Shown: in pieces, positions 51,927-60,488 of the stretch
How the letters are laid out: every line of letters begins with the position of its first letter
Numbering within the stretch: the stretch's first letter is position 1
Assembly: GCF_000702205.1 (NCBI RefSeq)
Contig: NZ_JNKW01000010.1
Coordinates: forward strand, 1-64,000
Length of the DNA: 64,000 nt
DNA from: Lachnospira multipara LB2003
GTDB lineage: Bacteria > Bacillota > Clostridia > Lachnospirales > Lachnospiraceae
Direction of reading: 5' to 3'
Notes under the pieces: model-generated
What the model saw: the letters and a program-made list of their open reading frames with translations, nothing else
Databases searched by the model: none
What the model was told of the DNA's origin: nothing
Program-made: the position numbers and the translations under genes

Positions 51927-53162
51927 TTATCTATCTCTTTTCATAATAAATCTCTTAGTCAAACCTTTTTCATCAAGACGTCTAGTTATAACGTCTGCAA
52001 TTGCTGTTACTATTATTACACCAGCTGCTATACCAAAAGAAATCAAAACTGTTCTTACACCTAAATTAGTAAAGCCTTGATAATCTCCTGACACCGCTCT
52101 TCTAAGAGTTCTATATAATAAACCTCCTGGCACCATTGGCACAATTCCTGGTACCAAAAATACTGTAACAGGGCATTTATAAACCCTAGCTAGCGCTTCT
52201 GTAAATATTGTTAGGGTTGCTGTGGCAATTATATAACATAAAAATTCCATAAGGCCTAGACTTGTACATAACATTACTATTGCCCAACCTCCGGTTCCAC
52301 AAACTGTTCCCATAAATATATGCTTATAGTCTAAATTAAACCAAAGAGTAATTCCTATTGTTCCACCACAAGCTGCAAAAATTGTTATCCATGCATTAAC
52401 ATCACTTTTTACCTCAGAACTTGTTGTACAAAGTGCAAATCCGAATGCAATTCCAAGACACAATATAATAGATTCAACACTTCTTAGTAAGCCAGTAATT
52501 GTCTCCCCTGAGAACATATCTCTAATTGAATTAGTAAAGGCGAGTCCTGGTACAAAAGGCATAATATTTCCCATACTTATAGCTGCTGCATTAAGAGGTA
52601 AACCTATGGTCATTGGTCCATTAGCTAAAAGTCCACCTGCAAAACTACAGATAAGAATTGCATAGTAATTATTAAGACCTCTACTTAATATGTAGCTATA
52701 CATAACCCTAAGTAACGCTCCTAGTACTGCACAGTAAACCGCCTCCACTGCATCTCCACCAAAAAAGATACAAAAAAATCCAGATACCAAAGCCCAGGAT
52801 ATGGCAAGTTTCTTTAAAGAGTTACCTTCTTTATTATTGATTTTTTCTAGTCTTTCCCTAAATTCATCCAAAGATACATTGCTGCTACATATACACCTTG
52901 ATAAATTATTTAACTGAGATAGTTTATGCATATCATAGTCTTGTCCAGGTACTCTTCTTGTCTGTGTTATTACCTCTTCATCTGTTTGAACTGTTACAAT
53001 CAAACAAGAAGTGATTCCTAGAATATCTACCTTCTTAGCTCCATAAGCATAGCAAATTCTACTAACCGTAGATTCTACCCTACTTACCTCACCACCTGCC
53101 ACATATAAGCTTTCTCCTAAATCCAAAGCATATTTTACTATTTGTTCCCATTTACCAGCCAT
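51927..53162 (-). CDS. ThrE-family threonine/serine exporter
   Basis: A 411-residue membrane protein joining the N-terminal ThrE domain (DUF1212: ALDLGESLYVAGGEVSRVESTVSRIC, ~10-250) and the C-terminal DUF3815-like half (~270-395, with VPGIVPMVPGGLLYRT). About ten membrane helices. In many Firmicutes the two halves are separate genes; here they are fused. It probably exports small amino acids. It stands 37 nt downstream of the XRE-like gene. Confidence 0.9.
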   Translation of the reverse strand: MAGKWEQIVKYALDLGESLYVAGGEVSRVESTVSRICYAYGAKKVDILGITSCLIVTVQTDEEVITQTRRVPGQDYDMHKLSQLNNLSRCICSSNVSLDEFRERLEKINNKEGNSLKKLAISWALVSGFFCIFFGGDAVEAVYCAVLGALLRVMYSYILSRGLNNYYAILICSFAGGLLANGPMTIGLPLNAAAISMGNIMPFVPGLAFTNSIRDMFSGETITGLLRSVESIILCLGIAFGFALCTTSSEVKSDVNAWITIFAACGGTIGITLWFNLDYKHIFMGTVCGTGGWAIVMLCTSLGLMEFLCYIIATATLTIFTEALARVYKCPVTVFLVPGIVPMVPGGLLYRTLRRAVSGDYQGFTNLGVRTVLISFGIAAGVIIVTAIADVITRRLDEKGLTKRFIMKRDR

Positions 53163-53199
53163 TTTATAACCTCATTAGAAATAGTTACCTATCTCTACC

Positions 53200-53847
53200 T
53201 TATCTTTCTAAAATATCTTCCACGTCACAGCCTAGTGCCCTTGCTAAGTTTACTACCGTCGCCACACTTGCCTTATTAATATCATTTTGACGTTGTTCGT
53301 ATAATTGAATCATTCTATAAGTTACTTCCGATTCATTAGATAGCTGCCTTTGAGAAAGTCCCCTTGCTTTTCTTATCTTAGCAAGATTCGTTACCATTTC
53401 CTTCTTCTTAGAATTAATAATTTTATAGGCTTCCTTTACAAAAAGAGATATATCTTCATCATGTAGTCCGTCGTACAAAGACAGTATCTTCTCTATTGTA
53501 AGCCCTCTGCGGTAAATGTCAATAAATCTTAGGCCAGAATACCATTGAAAATAACAAAGTGCCCATCCACACCAATACTCTGGTTCATCAAACTCCTTAT
53601 TTCTAGGGCTTATTGCCTGAATCTCTTTTTTCTCTTTTATTAAAACCAAATCACACAATTCAACTCCAGACATACCAGTTATAACTTTAGGATTACCCAT
53701 CTCAAATTGAGTGGCTACACCTGTCTCCATAAAACTAGTAAAAAAATCATCTCCATTAAGCTTAAGATCAAACATAGCATAATCCATCATATCACCTAGG
53801 TTACACATAGCATCATCCAAGTAAGAATCGTTGTACGAATGCATCAT
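53200..53847 (-). CDS. XRE-type antitoxin-like regulator (DUF3791-type N-terminus)
   Basis: A ~215-residue protein. The C-terminal XRE helix-turn-helix (~150-215) reads LAKIRKARGLSQRQLSNESEVTYRMIQLYEQRQNDI. The N-terminal part contains ETGVATQFEMGNPKVITGMSG and YWCGWALCYFQWYSGLRF, typical of proteins encoded with DUF3990 genes. I chose ATG 53847 with GGGGTGGG upstream; it overlaps the DUF3990 gene by 35 nt, so the two are coupled. It probably neutralises and represses its partner (inference). Confidence 0.8.
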   Translation of the reverse strand: MMHSYNDSYLDDAMCNLGDMMDYAMFDLKLNGDDFFTSFMETGVATQFEMGNPKVITGMSGVELCDLVLIKEKKEIQAISPRNKEFDEPEYWCGWALCYFQWYSGLRFIDIYRRGLTIEKILSLYDGLHDEDISLFVKEAYKIINSKKKEMVTNLAKIRKARGLSQRQLSNESEVTYRMIQLYEQRQNDINKASVATVVNLARALGCDVEDILER

Positions 53848-54505
53848 CGTCAACCCACCCCGCTTCACAAATATCATTAATATAGAAATTTTCTATGTCC
53901 GTCTCTTTAGCAATTTCTTCCATAAATGAGTTTCTAAATTTCATATCTCTTGCAAGCTTTTTAGGATAATAAATCTCCTTATTTGCAAATGTAGCTTTGC
54001 AAAACTCCATTAATTCATATGCTTTCTTAGTTCTTAATACAACCTGAAGTCCATTTTTCCCAAGCCTCATAGCTTTATAAAAAATATCAATTGATATTTC
54101 GTTATTTAAAAAGGCATTAGTTATGGCAAAATACGAATCATCCGCTCTAAAGCCCTTAACAATATCGCACTTCCAATAGTCCACATAAAAATTATCCAAT
54201 ATATATTTTCTAGCTCTAATAGCATCCTCTCCATTAATTCGAAACTGCCTGTTTTCAAGCACAATTGCCATCCAGTTTAGAATATTATAATCGCCATTAT
54301 TAAGATCTAGAAAATTAATACCTTCACCCTTAATCTCTATGTCAAACTCACTTACAAAGCCATGGGTCTTATTTTGGCAAGCCCATTCCTTAGTTACTTC
54401 CTTTTCTAGGGAACAATAAAATCCTTGTCCAAAATCATTAAAAATAAAGCCCTCTCCCCATACAGGCTTAGTAACAATTCTTGGGGCACCATGATAAAGT
54501 TTCAT
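53813..54505 (-). CDS. DUF3990 protein, ADP-ribosyltransferase-like toxin candidate
   Basis: A 230-residue protein of the DUF3990 family. It begins LYHGAPRIV and continues NDFGQGFYCSLEKEVTKEWACQ, the H...GFY..A..WA pattern of ADP-ribosyltransferase-fold proteins. A putative catalytic Gln or Glu cannot be fixed by eye. It comes first in a coupled pair with an XRE regulator, the arrangement of a type II toxin-antitoxin module. Toxicity is inferred from family and context. Confidence 0.8.
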   Translation of the reverse strand: MKLYHGAPRIVTKPVWGEGFIFNDFGQGFYCSLEKEVTKEWACQNKTHGFVSEFDIEIKGEGINFLDLNNGDYNILNWMAIVLENRQFRINGEDAIRARKYILDNFYVDYWKCDIVKGFRADDSYFAITNAFLNNEISIDIFYKAMRLGKNGLQVVLRTKKAYELMEFCKATFANKEIYYPKKLARDMKFRNSFMEEIAKETDIENFYINDICEAGWVDDDAFVQRFLLG

Positions 54506-54623
54506 ATCTTATCTCCCCTTATAAATTAATATATTTAGTTGTAATCACATTAGTATTTGTATATATTATATCGTTTCACCGATAGTTTTTCAATAAGGGA
54601 AGTTACTATTATTTAATTTCTAC

Positions 54624-54690
54624 TAAAAAAGCCTTCACCAATTGATATGTACCCAGAATCCTGGACACGTATCAAATAAAGGTGAAGACT
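54624..54690 (-). terminator. Terminator of suf operon
   Basis: On the minus strand AGTCTTCACC pairs with GGTGAAGGCT, with an inner stem TTGATACGTGTCC/GGGTACATATCAA, followed by TTTTTT. It lies 23 nt past the sufU stop. Confidence 0.9.
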
Positions 54691-54712
54691 CACAACTTAC
54701 TCATATAAAATC

Positions 54713-55141
54713 CTATTTACATTCAAACATTTCCTCTAATGTATGCCATGATAATACTGCACACTTTACACGCGCTGGCATATGTGAAATATCTTGTAGG
54801 GCACCAGCCTCTTCAAGCTCTTCTAATTCATCTTCGCTAATTTCATCCTTAATCATTCTAAAGAATATATCAGCAAGACGAAGTGCCTCTTCTTTTGTTT
54901 TTCCAAGAACTAGGTCTATCATCATATCTGCACTAGCCTGAGAAATAGCACAGCCATCCCCAACATAACCTGCATCTACGATTTTGTCATTATCAACCTT
55001 TAGCTTTAAAGTTATTTCATCACCACATGATGGATTAACTCCATGTAACTCATAGTTAGCATCTTTAATATCCGTCTTGTGATATGGATTTACATTATGT
55101 TCTGTAAGTATTTCATTATAAAAAGATCTATTATTCTCCAT
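54713..55141 (-). CDS. sufU: SufU, Fe-S cluster assembly sulfur acceptor
   Basis: A 142-residue NifU/IscU-type protein of the Gram-positive SufU class. The three cysteines are visible: NPSCGDE, GDGCAISQAS and RVKCAVLSW, with the Asp of GD. SufU takes persulfide from SufS. The start overlaps the end of sufS by 11 nt; it is the last gene of the operon. Confidence 0.95.
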   Translation of the reverse strand: MENNRSFYNEILTEHNVNPYHKTDIKDANYELHGVNPSCGDEITLKLKVDNDKIVDAGYVGDGCAISQASADMMIDLVLGKTKEEALRLADIFFRMIKDEISEDELEELEEAGALQDISHMPARVKCAVLSWHTLEEMFECK

Positions 55142-56372
55142 AACCTAATTTACCTCTTATCTGTTTTAGACATTCTATAAATCTATCAATGTCTTGTTCA
55201 TTATTGTAAAACCCTATACTTGCTCTTGTTGTAGAATTTAGGCCTAACCACTTAGTTAGTGGCTGTGCACAATGATGTCCTGCACGAATATTAACTTTAT
55301 ATGCATTCATAATTTCAGAAATATCATGTGGATGACATCCATCAACTGTAAATGTTAATATTCCATGATGATTATCAGGATTATTCGAACCAACAACATG
55401 AACATGTGGTATTTCTATCATCTGCTTATAGGCATACTCGCATAGCTGATTTTCTCTTTGTTCAATGAAATCAAAGCCCAAATCATTGATATAATCTATT
55501 GCTGCATGTAAGCCTACAGCTCCACCGGCATTAACGGTTCCTGCTTCAAATTTATGTGGAAGTTCTGCATAAGTTGCTCCCTCAAGAGTTACATACTCTA
55601 TCATTTCTCCGCCATAAAGAAATGGTGGCATCTTATCCAATAACTCCTTCTTACCATAAACAGCACCAATACCCATTGGAGCTAACATCTTATGTCCAGA
55701 AAATACTAAAAAGTCCACATCTAAATCCTGAACGTCTACCTTCATATGTGGCACTGACTGTGCACCATCACATACAAAAACTGCTCCATTTTTATGAGCT
55801 ATAGCAGCTAATGACTTAATGTCATTTAAACATCCAAGCACATTAGAAACCTGAGTAATTGCAACTAGTTTAGTTTTTTCCGAAATAATATCTTCAAGGG
55901 CTTGTGGTAGAAGTGTTCCATCTTTTAAAGGTTCTAAATACTTAATTGTAGCGCCAACTGCCTTAGCTACCTGTTGCCATGGAAGCATATTAGAATGATG
56001 CTCCATTACACTAACAATTATTTCATCCCCTTCTTGTATGAAATTTCTACCATAGGAATATGCAATTAAATTCAAACTCTCAGATGCATTTCTAGTAAAA
56101 ACAATTTCTGCACTTTCCTTAGCATTTATGAATTTTCTTACTGCTTCTCTAGCATCTTCATACCTTTCTGTGGCAATTACTGATAAATCATATAAACCTC
56201 TTAAAGGATTAGCATTCTCTTCTTCGTAGTACTTTCTAACTGCATCTAAAACCTGTCTTGGTTTTTGAGATGTTGCAGAATTATCTAAATATGAGTATGT
56301 ATCATTTATAATAGGGAAATCAGCTCTAATTTTTGCTCCCTTAGCTCTTAATTCTTCAATTGTATATTGCAT
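55131..56372 (-). CDS. sufS: SufS cysteine desulfurase
   Basis: A 413-residue class II cysteine desulfurase that supplies sulfur for Fe-S clusters. PLP lysine is in FSGHKMLAPMG, the PLP-ring contacts in VMEHHSNMLPW, and the catalytic Cys in RAGHHCAQPL. RBS GGGAGGG precedes ATG 56372. It is followed by sufU with an 11-nt overlap. Confidence 0.95.
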   Translation of the reverse strand: MQYTIEELRAKGAKIRADFPIINDTYSYLDNSATSQKPRQVLDAVRKYYEEENANPLRGLYDLSVIATERYEDAREAVRKFINAKESAEIVFTRNASESLNLIAYSYGRNFIQEGDEIIVSVMEHHSNMLPWQQVAKAVGATIKYLEPLKDGTLLPQALEDIISEKTKLVAITQVSNVLGCLNDIKSLAAIAHKNGAVFVCDGAQSVPHMKVDVQDLDVDFLVFSGHKMLAPMGIGAVYGKKELLDKMPPFLYGGEMIEYVTLEGATYAELPHKFEAGTVNAGGAVGLHAAIDYINDLGFDFIEQRENQLCEYAYKQMIEIPHVHVVGSNNPDNHHGILTFTVDGCHPHDISEIMNAYKVNIRAGHHCAQPLTKWLGLNSTTRASIGFYNNEQDIDRFIECLKQIRGKLGYGE

Positions 56373-56405
56373 ATTAGCCCTCCCTTTTTAACCATATTTA
56401 TTAGA

Positions 56406-57488
56406 CTATTCAGAAATAAATGATTCCCACTTATTTCTTATCTCCTCATCGGAAATTTTACTAATAACTGAATGAAGTCTTGCTTTTGCAAGCATTTCAT
56501 ATATATCCTCTTCTTTTATTCCTCTTGATTTTAAATAAAAAAGTTTCTCATCATCAATCTGTCCAATAGTTGCCCCATGATCACCTTCAACATCTTCCTC
56601 GTCACAAAGAATAAGCGGTATTGTTTGGTTTACTATTGTATCATCAAGAAGCAATACATCTTCTAACTCGCTTCCCTTTGAACCTGCACAACCTCTAATA
56701 AAATCAATTGTTCCTCTAAAAATCTTAAAGGCTTCGTCTCTAAGAATTCCTTTTACATCAAGGTTTGAATTAGTTTTTTTGCCCTTCTGGAATTCCACAA
56801 AATTCATATCTAATTTATCTTTATTCTCTACTAAATATGCAACTTCTGCATTAAATTCGGAATTATCACCTACTAAATTAGATCTTGAACCTAAATAGGT
56901 CTTTGAAGCTCCTATAATAACCTCTTTTAAATCAAATGTGCTCTTCTCATCCTGCATAGATCCTATGTCATTAATAAAAGTTACACCTGATCCCATTCTT
57001 TGAAGCTGAATAAGATTAATACTTGCACCCTCTTCTAAGACTATCTTAGTCTGAATGGCTAGATGTGCACTTACTTCACTTTCACTTTCAAATTCTTCAA
57101 AAACAACAGCCTTACAATTTTTCTTAACTACTATTTCAATTGCACTTGCCCATGCGCTCTGATTCTTAACAGTCCACTTTAATTTAAGGACATTAGAATC
57201 ACCCTTATTTATTTCATATCTATTTAAAGTGATATTGTTATCAAATAATAGATTATCCATATCAGGGCCAACCCCTGTAATATTCACCTTATTTGCTGCT
57301 GCAATTCTCATTGCACCATTATCTCTTGCATCAATATTTCTTCTAGTTAATGAATCAAGAGTATTATCTATATCACCATTTTTATCAGATGTAAAAATAC
57401 TGTTTTGTAATTTAGGAATGCCAACAACTTCGCTACCATTCATTTTAAGCCAATTCCATGTTTCAGCTGGTAAATGATTTATATACAT
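56406..57488 (-). CDS. sufD: SufD, Fe-S scaffold subunit
   Basis: A 360-residue SufD, partner of SufB and SufC. The family core is present: NLVGDNSEFNAEVAYL, GILRDEAFKIFRGTIDFIRG, the EDVLLLDDT block and EEDVEGDHGATIGQID with the functional His. RBS AAGGAGG is 7 nt from the ATG. The 134-nt gap from sufB is unusual for this operon and holds a paired hairpin element. Confidence 0.94.
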   Translation of the reverse strand: MYINHLPAETWNWLKMNGSEVVGIPKLQNSIFTSDKNGDIDNTLDSLTRRNIDARDNGAMRIAAANKVNITGVGPDMDNLLFDNNITLNRYEINKGDSNVLKLKWTVKNQSAWASAIEIVVKKNCKAVVFEEFESESEVSAHLAIQTKIVLEEGASINLIQLQRMGSGVTFINDIGSMQDEKSTFDLKEVIIGASKTYLGSRSNLVGDNSEFNAEVAYLVENKDKLDMNFVEFQKGKKTNSNLDVKGILRDEAFKIFRGTIDFIRGCAGSKGSELEDVLLLDDTIVNQTIPLILCDEEDVEGDHGATIGQIDDEKLFYLKSRGIKEEDIYEMLAKARLHSVISKISDEEIRNKWESFISE

Positions 57489-57490
57489 AC

Positions 57491-57631
57491 GGGTCCCTCC
57501 TTTAATTCACGTTACCAATTCCGGTGGTTTTTTTTGGGAGTTGCATCCATGAGATGCGCTTTGCGCTGGGATGCAACAAGATCAAAGGGATCCTCCCACT
57601 TCGTGGGTCCCTCCTTTGATCACTAACCAAT
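57491..57631. repeat. Hairpin element between sufB and sufD with direct repeat flanks
   Basis: Two stems: GTTGCATCC/GGATGCAAC (57540-57577, inner GCGC/GCGC) and GATCAAAGG/CCTTTGATC (57580-57621, inner CCCAC-TTC-GTGGG). The sequence GGGTCCCTCCTTT, which includes the sufD RBS complement, occurs at both ends (57491 and 57605), each followed by a related stretch ending in ACCAAT. This looks like an inserted or duplicated module. Confidence 0.65.
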
Positions 57632-59032
57632 CGCACCTTTCATTTCTAGGCGGATTAGATTATTCATTTCCACTGCATACTCTAGTGGTAATTCCTTTGA
57701 TACATTATCTGCAAATCCACTTACAATTAATGCTTTGGCATCATCTTCTGAAAGGCCACGGGACATAAGATAAAATACAGTATCATCACTTATGCTTCCT
57801 ATCTTAGCTTCATGTCCTACATCTGCATCCTTAGTTCTAATATCCATTGCTGGTATTGTGTCTGACCTTGAAATATCATCAAGCATTAATGAGGCACAAC
57901 TTACAGAAGACTTTGAATTTTTTGCCTGAGGCTTAATATTAACTGAGCTTCTAAATGTATTTCCACCACCTGATTTTGAAATTGATCTGGTATTTATATA
58001 ACTTGTTGTATTCTCTGCGTTATGAATAACCTTACATCCTGTATCTAAATCCTGTCCTTCACCTGAGAAGGTTACACCTGTAAATTCAGATTTTGCACCC
58101 TTTCCCTGTAACACTGAAGTTGGATAAAGGTAAGATACATGAGAGCCAAAAGATCCTGATATCCACTGAATTGTACCACCCTCTTCTACTAAAGCTCTCT
58201 TAGTATTTAGGTTGTACATATTCTTAGACCAGTTCTCTATTGTGGAATAACGAAGAGTTGCATTCTTTCCTACAAAAAGTTCTACACAGCCGGCATGTAA
58301 GTTAGCTACGTTATATTTTGGTGCTGAACATCCTTCTATAAAGTGTAAATCAGCTCCTTCATCTACAATAATTAACGTATGTTCAAACTGACCAGCTCCT
58401 GGAGCATTAAGTCTAAAATATGACTGAAGCGGAATCTCTACCTTAACTCCCTTTGGAACATATACGAATGAACCTCCTGACCAAACTGCTCCGTGAAGTG
58501 CTGCAAACTTATGATCTGTTGGAGGAACTAATTTCATAAAATGCTCTCGTATCATATCTCCATACTCTCCATGAGTTGCACTTTCTAAATCTGTATAGAT
58601 TACACCAGCTTCAGCAACTTCCTTACGAACATTGTGATATACAAGCTCTGAGTCATACTGTGCACCTACACCTGCTAGAGATTCTCTTTCTGCCTGAGGG
58701 ATTCCAAGTTTTTCAAAGGTATCCTTTATTTCTGTTGGGACCTCTTCCCAATTAGCTCTCATCTTATTATCCTTTGGACGAACATAAGTAACAATCTTGT
58801 CCATATTTAAACCATCTATTGATGGACCCCACTGTGGGAAAGGAGTCTCATTAAAAATCTTAAGTGACTTAAGTCTTAAATCCAACATCCAATCAACATC
58901 GTTTTTTTCCTTAGAAATCTGTCTTACGATTTCTTCTGACAGTCCACCATCTAGCTTATATGCATCTTTATCTTCATTTCTAAAGTCATAAATACTTCTA
59001 TTTATATCTTCAACATATGTCTTTTCCTTCAT
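57623..59032 (-). CDS. sufB: SufB, Fe-S scaffold subunit
   Basis: A 469-residue SufB, the main subunit of the SufBCD scaffold. Typical blocks: HGAVWSGGSFVYVPKGV, APGAGQFEHTLIIVDEGA, FIEGCSAP, ENWSKNMYNLNTKRA and DVGHEAKIGSISDDTVFYLMSRGLSE. Cys residues in FIEGCSAP and SSVSCASL are present. RBS AAGGAGG precedes the ATG. It lies 31 nt after sufC. Confidence 0.96.
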   Translation of the reverse strand: MKEKTYVEDINRSIYDFRNEDKDAYKLDGGLSEEIVRQISKEKNDVDWMLDLRLKSLKIFNETPFPQWGPSIDGLNMDKIVTYVRPKDNKMRANWEEVPTEIKDTFEKLGIPQAERESLAGVGAQYDSELVYHNVRKEVAEAGVIYTDLESATHGEYGDMIREHFMKLVPPTDHKFAALHGAVWSGGSFVYVPKGVKVEIPLQSYFRLNAPGAGQFEHTLIIVDEGADLHFIEGCSAPKYNVANLHAGCVELFVGKNATLRYSTIENWSKNMYNLNTKRALVEEGGTIQWISGSFGSHVSYLYPTSVLQGKGAKSEFTGVTFSGEGQDLDTGCKVIHNAENTTSYINTRSISKSGGGNTFRSSVNIKPQAKNSKSSVSCASLMLDDISRSDTIPAMDIRTKDADVGHEAKIGSISDDTVFYLMSRGLSEDDAKALIVSGFADNVSKELPLEYAVEMNNLIRLEMKGAIG

Positions 59033-59063
59033 AATACCTCCTTATTAGATTTAGTTTATAAAT

Positions 59064-59807
59064 CTAGTTAATGTAATTTTCAAAACCATTATTGTTGATT
59101 TCATCAACAAGGGAAGCATCACCTGATTTTACAATTTTTCCATCTACCAAGATGTGTGTATAATCCACATCAAGAGATTCAAGAATTCTTGTACTATGAG
59201 TAATAATGATTAAAGCTCCACCAACCTTCTCTTTATATGCTTTAATTCCTTCAGATACTGTCTTTACTGCATCTACGTCAAGTCCTGAATCTGTTTCATC
59301 TAATATTGCAAGATTTGGCTTTAACATAAGTAGCTGTAAGATTTCAGCCTTCTTTTTCTCACCACCTGAAAAACCTACATTTAAGTCTCTGTTAGCATAA
59401 GACTTATCCATTGAGAGTAATTCCATGGATTTTTCCAAATCCTTCTTAAAATCCCAAAGTCTTATTCTTCCACCATTTCTATTCTGGTAAGCATTTCTAA
59501 TAAAATTAGAAAGTGTAATTCCAGGAACCTCAATTGGATTCTGGAAAGAAAGGAACATTCCCTTCTTAGCAATTTCATCAGTCTTGCTTTCTGTAATATC
59601 ATCACCATTAAAGATAATCTGACCTGAAATCTTCTCATACTTAGGATTACCCATTAATACATTACCTAGTGTTGACTTACCAGCTCCATTAGGTCCCATA
59701 ATTACATGTGTTTCTCCTTCCTTTACAAGAAGATTTAGTCCATGAAGGATTTCCTTATCCTCAACTCTTGCCTTTATATCCTTTACTTCTAGAATAGTAT
59801 TTGCCAT
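59064..59807 (-). CDS. sufC: SufC, Fe-S assembly ATPase
   Basis: A 247-residue soluble ABC ATPase. Walker A GPNGAGKSTLG, signature FSGGEKKKAEI, Walker B LAILDETDSGLD and the switch His in IIITHSTRIL are all intact. It powers SufBCD. RBS AGGAGGT precedes ATG 59807; it follows hxlR by 24 nt. Confidence 0.96.
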   Translation of the reverse strand: MANTILEVKDIKARVEDKEILHGLNLLVKEGETHVIMGPNGAGKSTLGNVLMGNPKYEKISGQIIFNGDDITESKTDEIAKKGMFLSFQNPIEVPGITLSNFIRNAYQNRNGGRIRLWDFKKDLEKSMELLSMDKSYANRDLNVGFSGGEKKKAEILQLLMLKPNLAILDETDSGLDVDAVKTVSEGIKAYKEKVGGALIIITHSTRILESLDVDYTHILVDGKIVKSGDASLVDEINNNGFENYIN

Positions 59808-59831
59808 TTTTTATACCTCCTATATACTTAA

Positions 59832-60257
59832 CTATTTCTTATCAGGGTTAATGCTATCAAAACACTTTTGTTTATCTGCTTTTCTAGCTTCCTCTAATCT
59901 TATCTTTGCCTGTTCAAAATTAGTTGCAGCCTCTAATTTAAACTGTTCTAGCGACCACTCTCTAATTGTGTTTAAGATAGGAATAATGCTCTTACCCTTA
60001 TCTGTTAAACCATATTCAACTCTTGGTGGTATTTCATCATATTGCTTTCTCTCAATAATATGTTCCTGCATAAGTTCCTTAAGAGTTGAAGCAAGCATTC
60101 CATCTGTTATTTCTGACATTTCGTCCCTTAACTGGTTGTATCTAAGGGTTCCCTTATCGTTTAATACACAGATTGCTCTTGATTTCCACTTTCCACCAAA
60201 AACCTGGAATCCATATTCAATTGGGCAATAAATATTCTTCTTCTTGTCTTCTTTCAT
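59832..60257 (-). CDS. HxlR-family regulator heading the suf operon
   Basis: A 141-residue winged-helix protein: YCPIEYGFQVFGGKWKSRAICVL, then LRYNQLRDEMSEITDGMLASTLKELMQEHIIERKQYDEIPPRVEYGLTDKG, the HxlR/MarR-like core with the conserved N-terminal Cys (about 11). Further Cys residues at ~31 and in QKCFDS near the C-terminus could sense redox or a cluster (inference). The start is ATG 60257 with GAGG 5 nt upstream; the longer frame begins at GTG. It replaces the IscR/Rrf2 or SufR regulator usually found with suf genes. Confidence 0.88.
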   Translation of the reverse strand: MKEDKKKNIYCPIEYGFQVFGGKWKSRAICVLNDKGTLRYNQLRDEMSEITDGMLASTLKELMQEHIIERKQYDEIPPRVEYGLTDKGKSIIPILNTIREWSLEQFKLEAATNFEQAKIRLEEARKADKQKCFDSINPDKK

Positions 60258-60309
60258 GCGCACCTCACAAATTTATCTTTCACTTTTAATTTAATTATCT
60301 AATGTAAAC

Positions 60310-60368
60310 AAAAGTTCAATCTTGTATGTTACTTTTAGCAGTAATATAATGTCCTGTGTTGAACTTTT
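60310..60368. promoter_or_regulatory. Spaced inverted repeat between hxlR-suf and MATE gene
   Basis: AAAAGTTCAA (60310-60319) and TTGAACTTTT (60359-60368) are perfect 10-bp arms 39 bp apart in the divergent intergenic region. They are candidate half-sites for the HxlR regulator; a second repeat of ACTATTAAAAATA lies nearby (60388-60420). Confidence 0.5.
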
Positions 60369-60488
60369 ATGGAATTATATCACCATACTATTAAAAATAC
60401 AAGCTACTATTAAAAATAATAGTATTGGATTTTACTGGGAAAAGTTAACATTTTATTAAATCACGAAAGGATATATTAAGAATTAATT

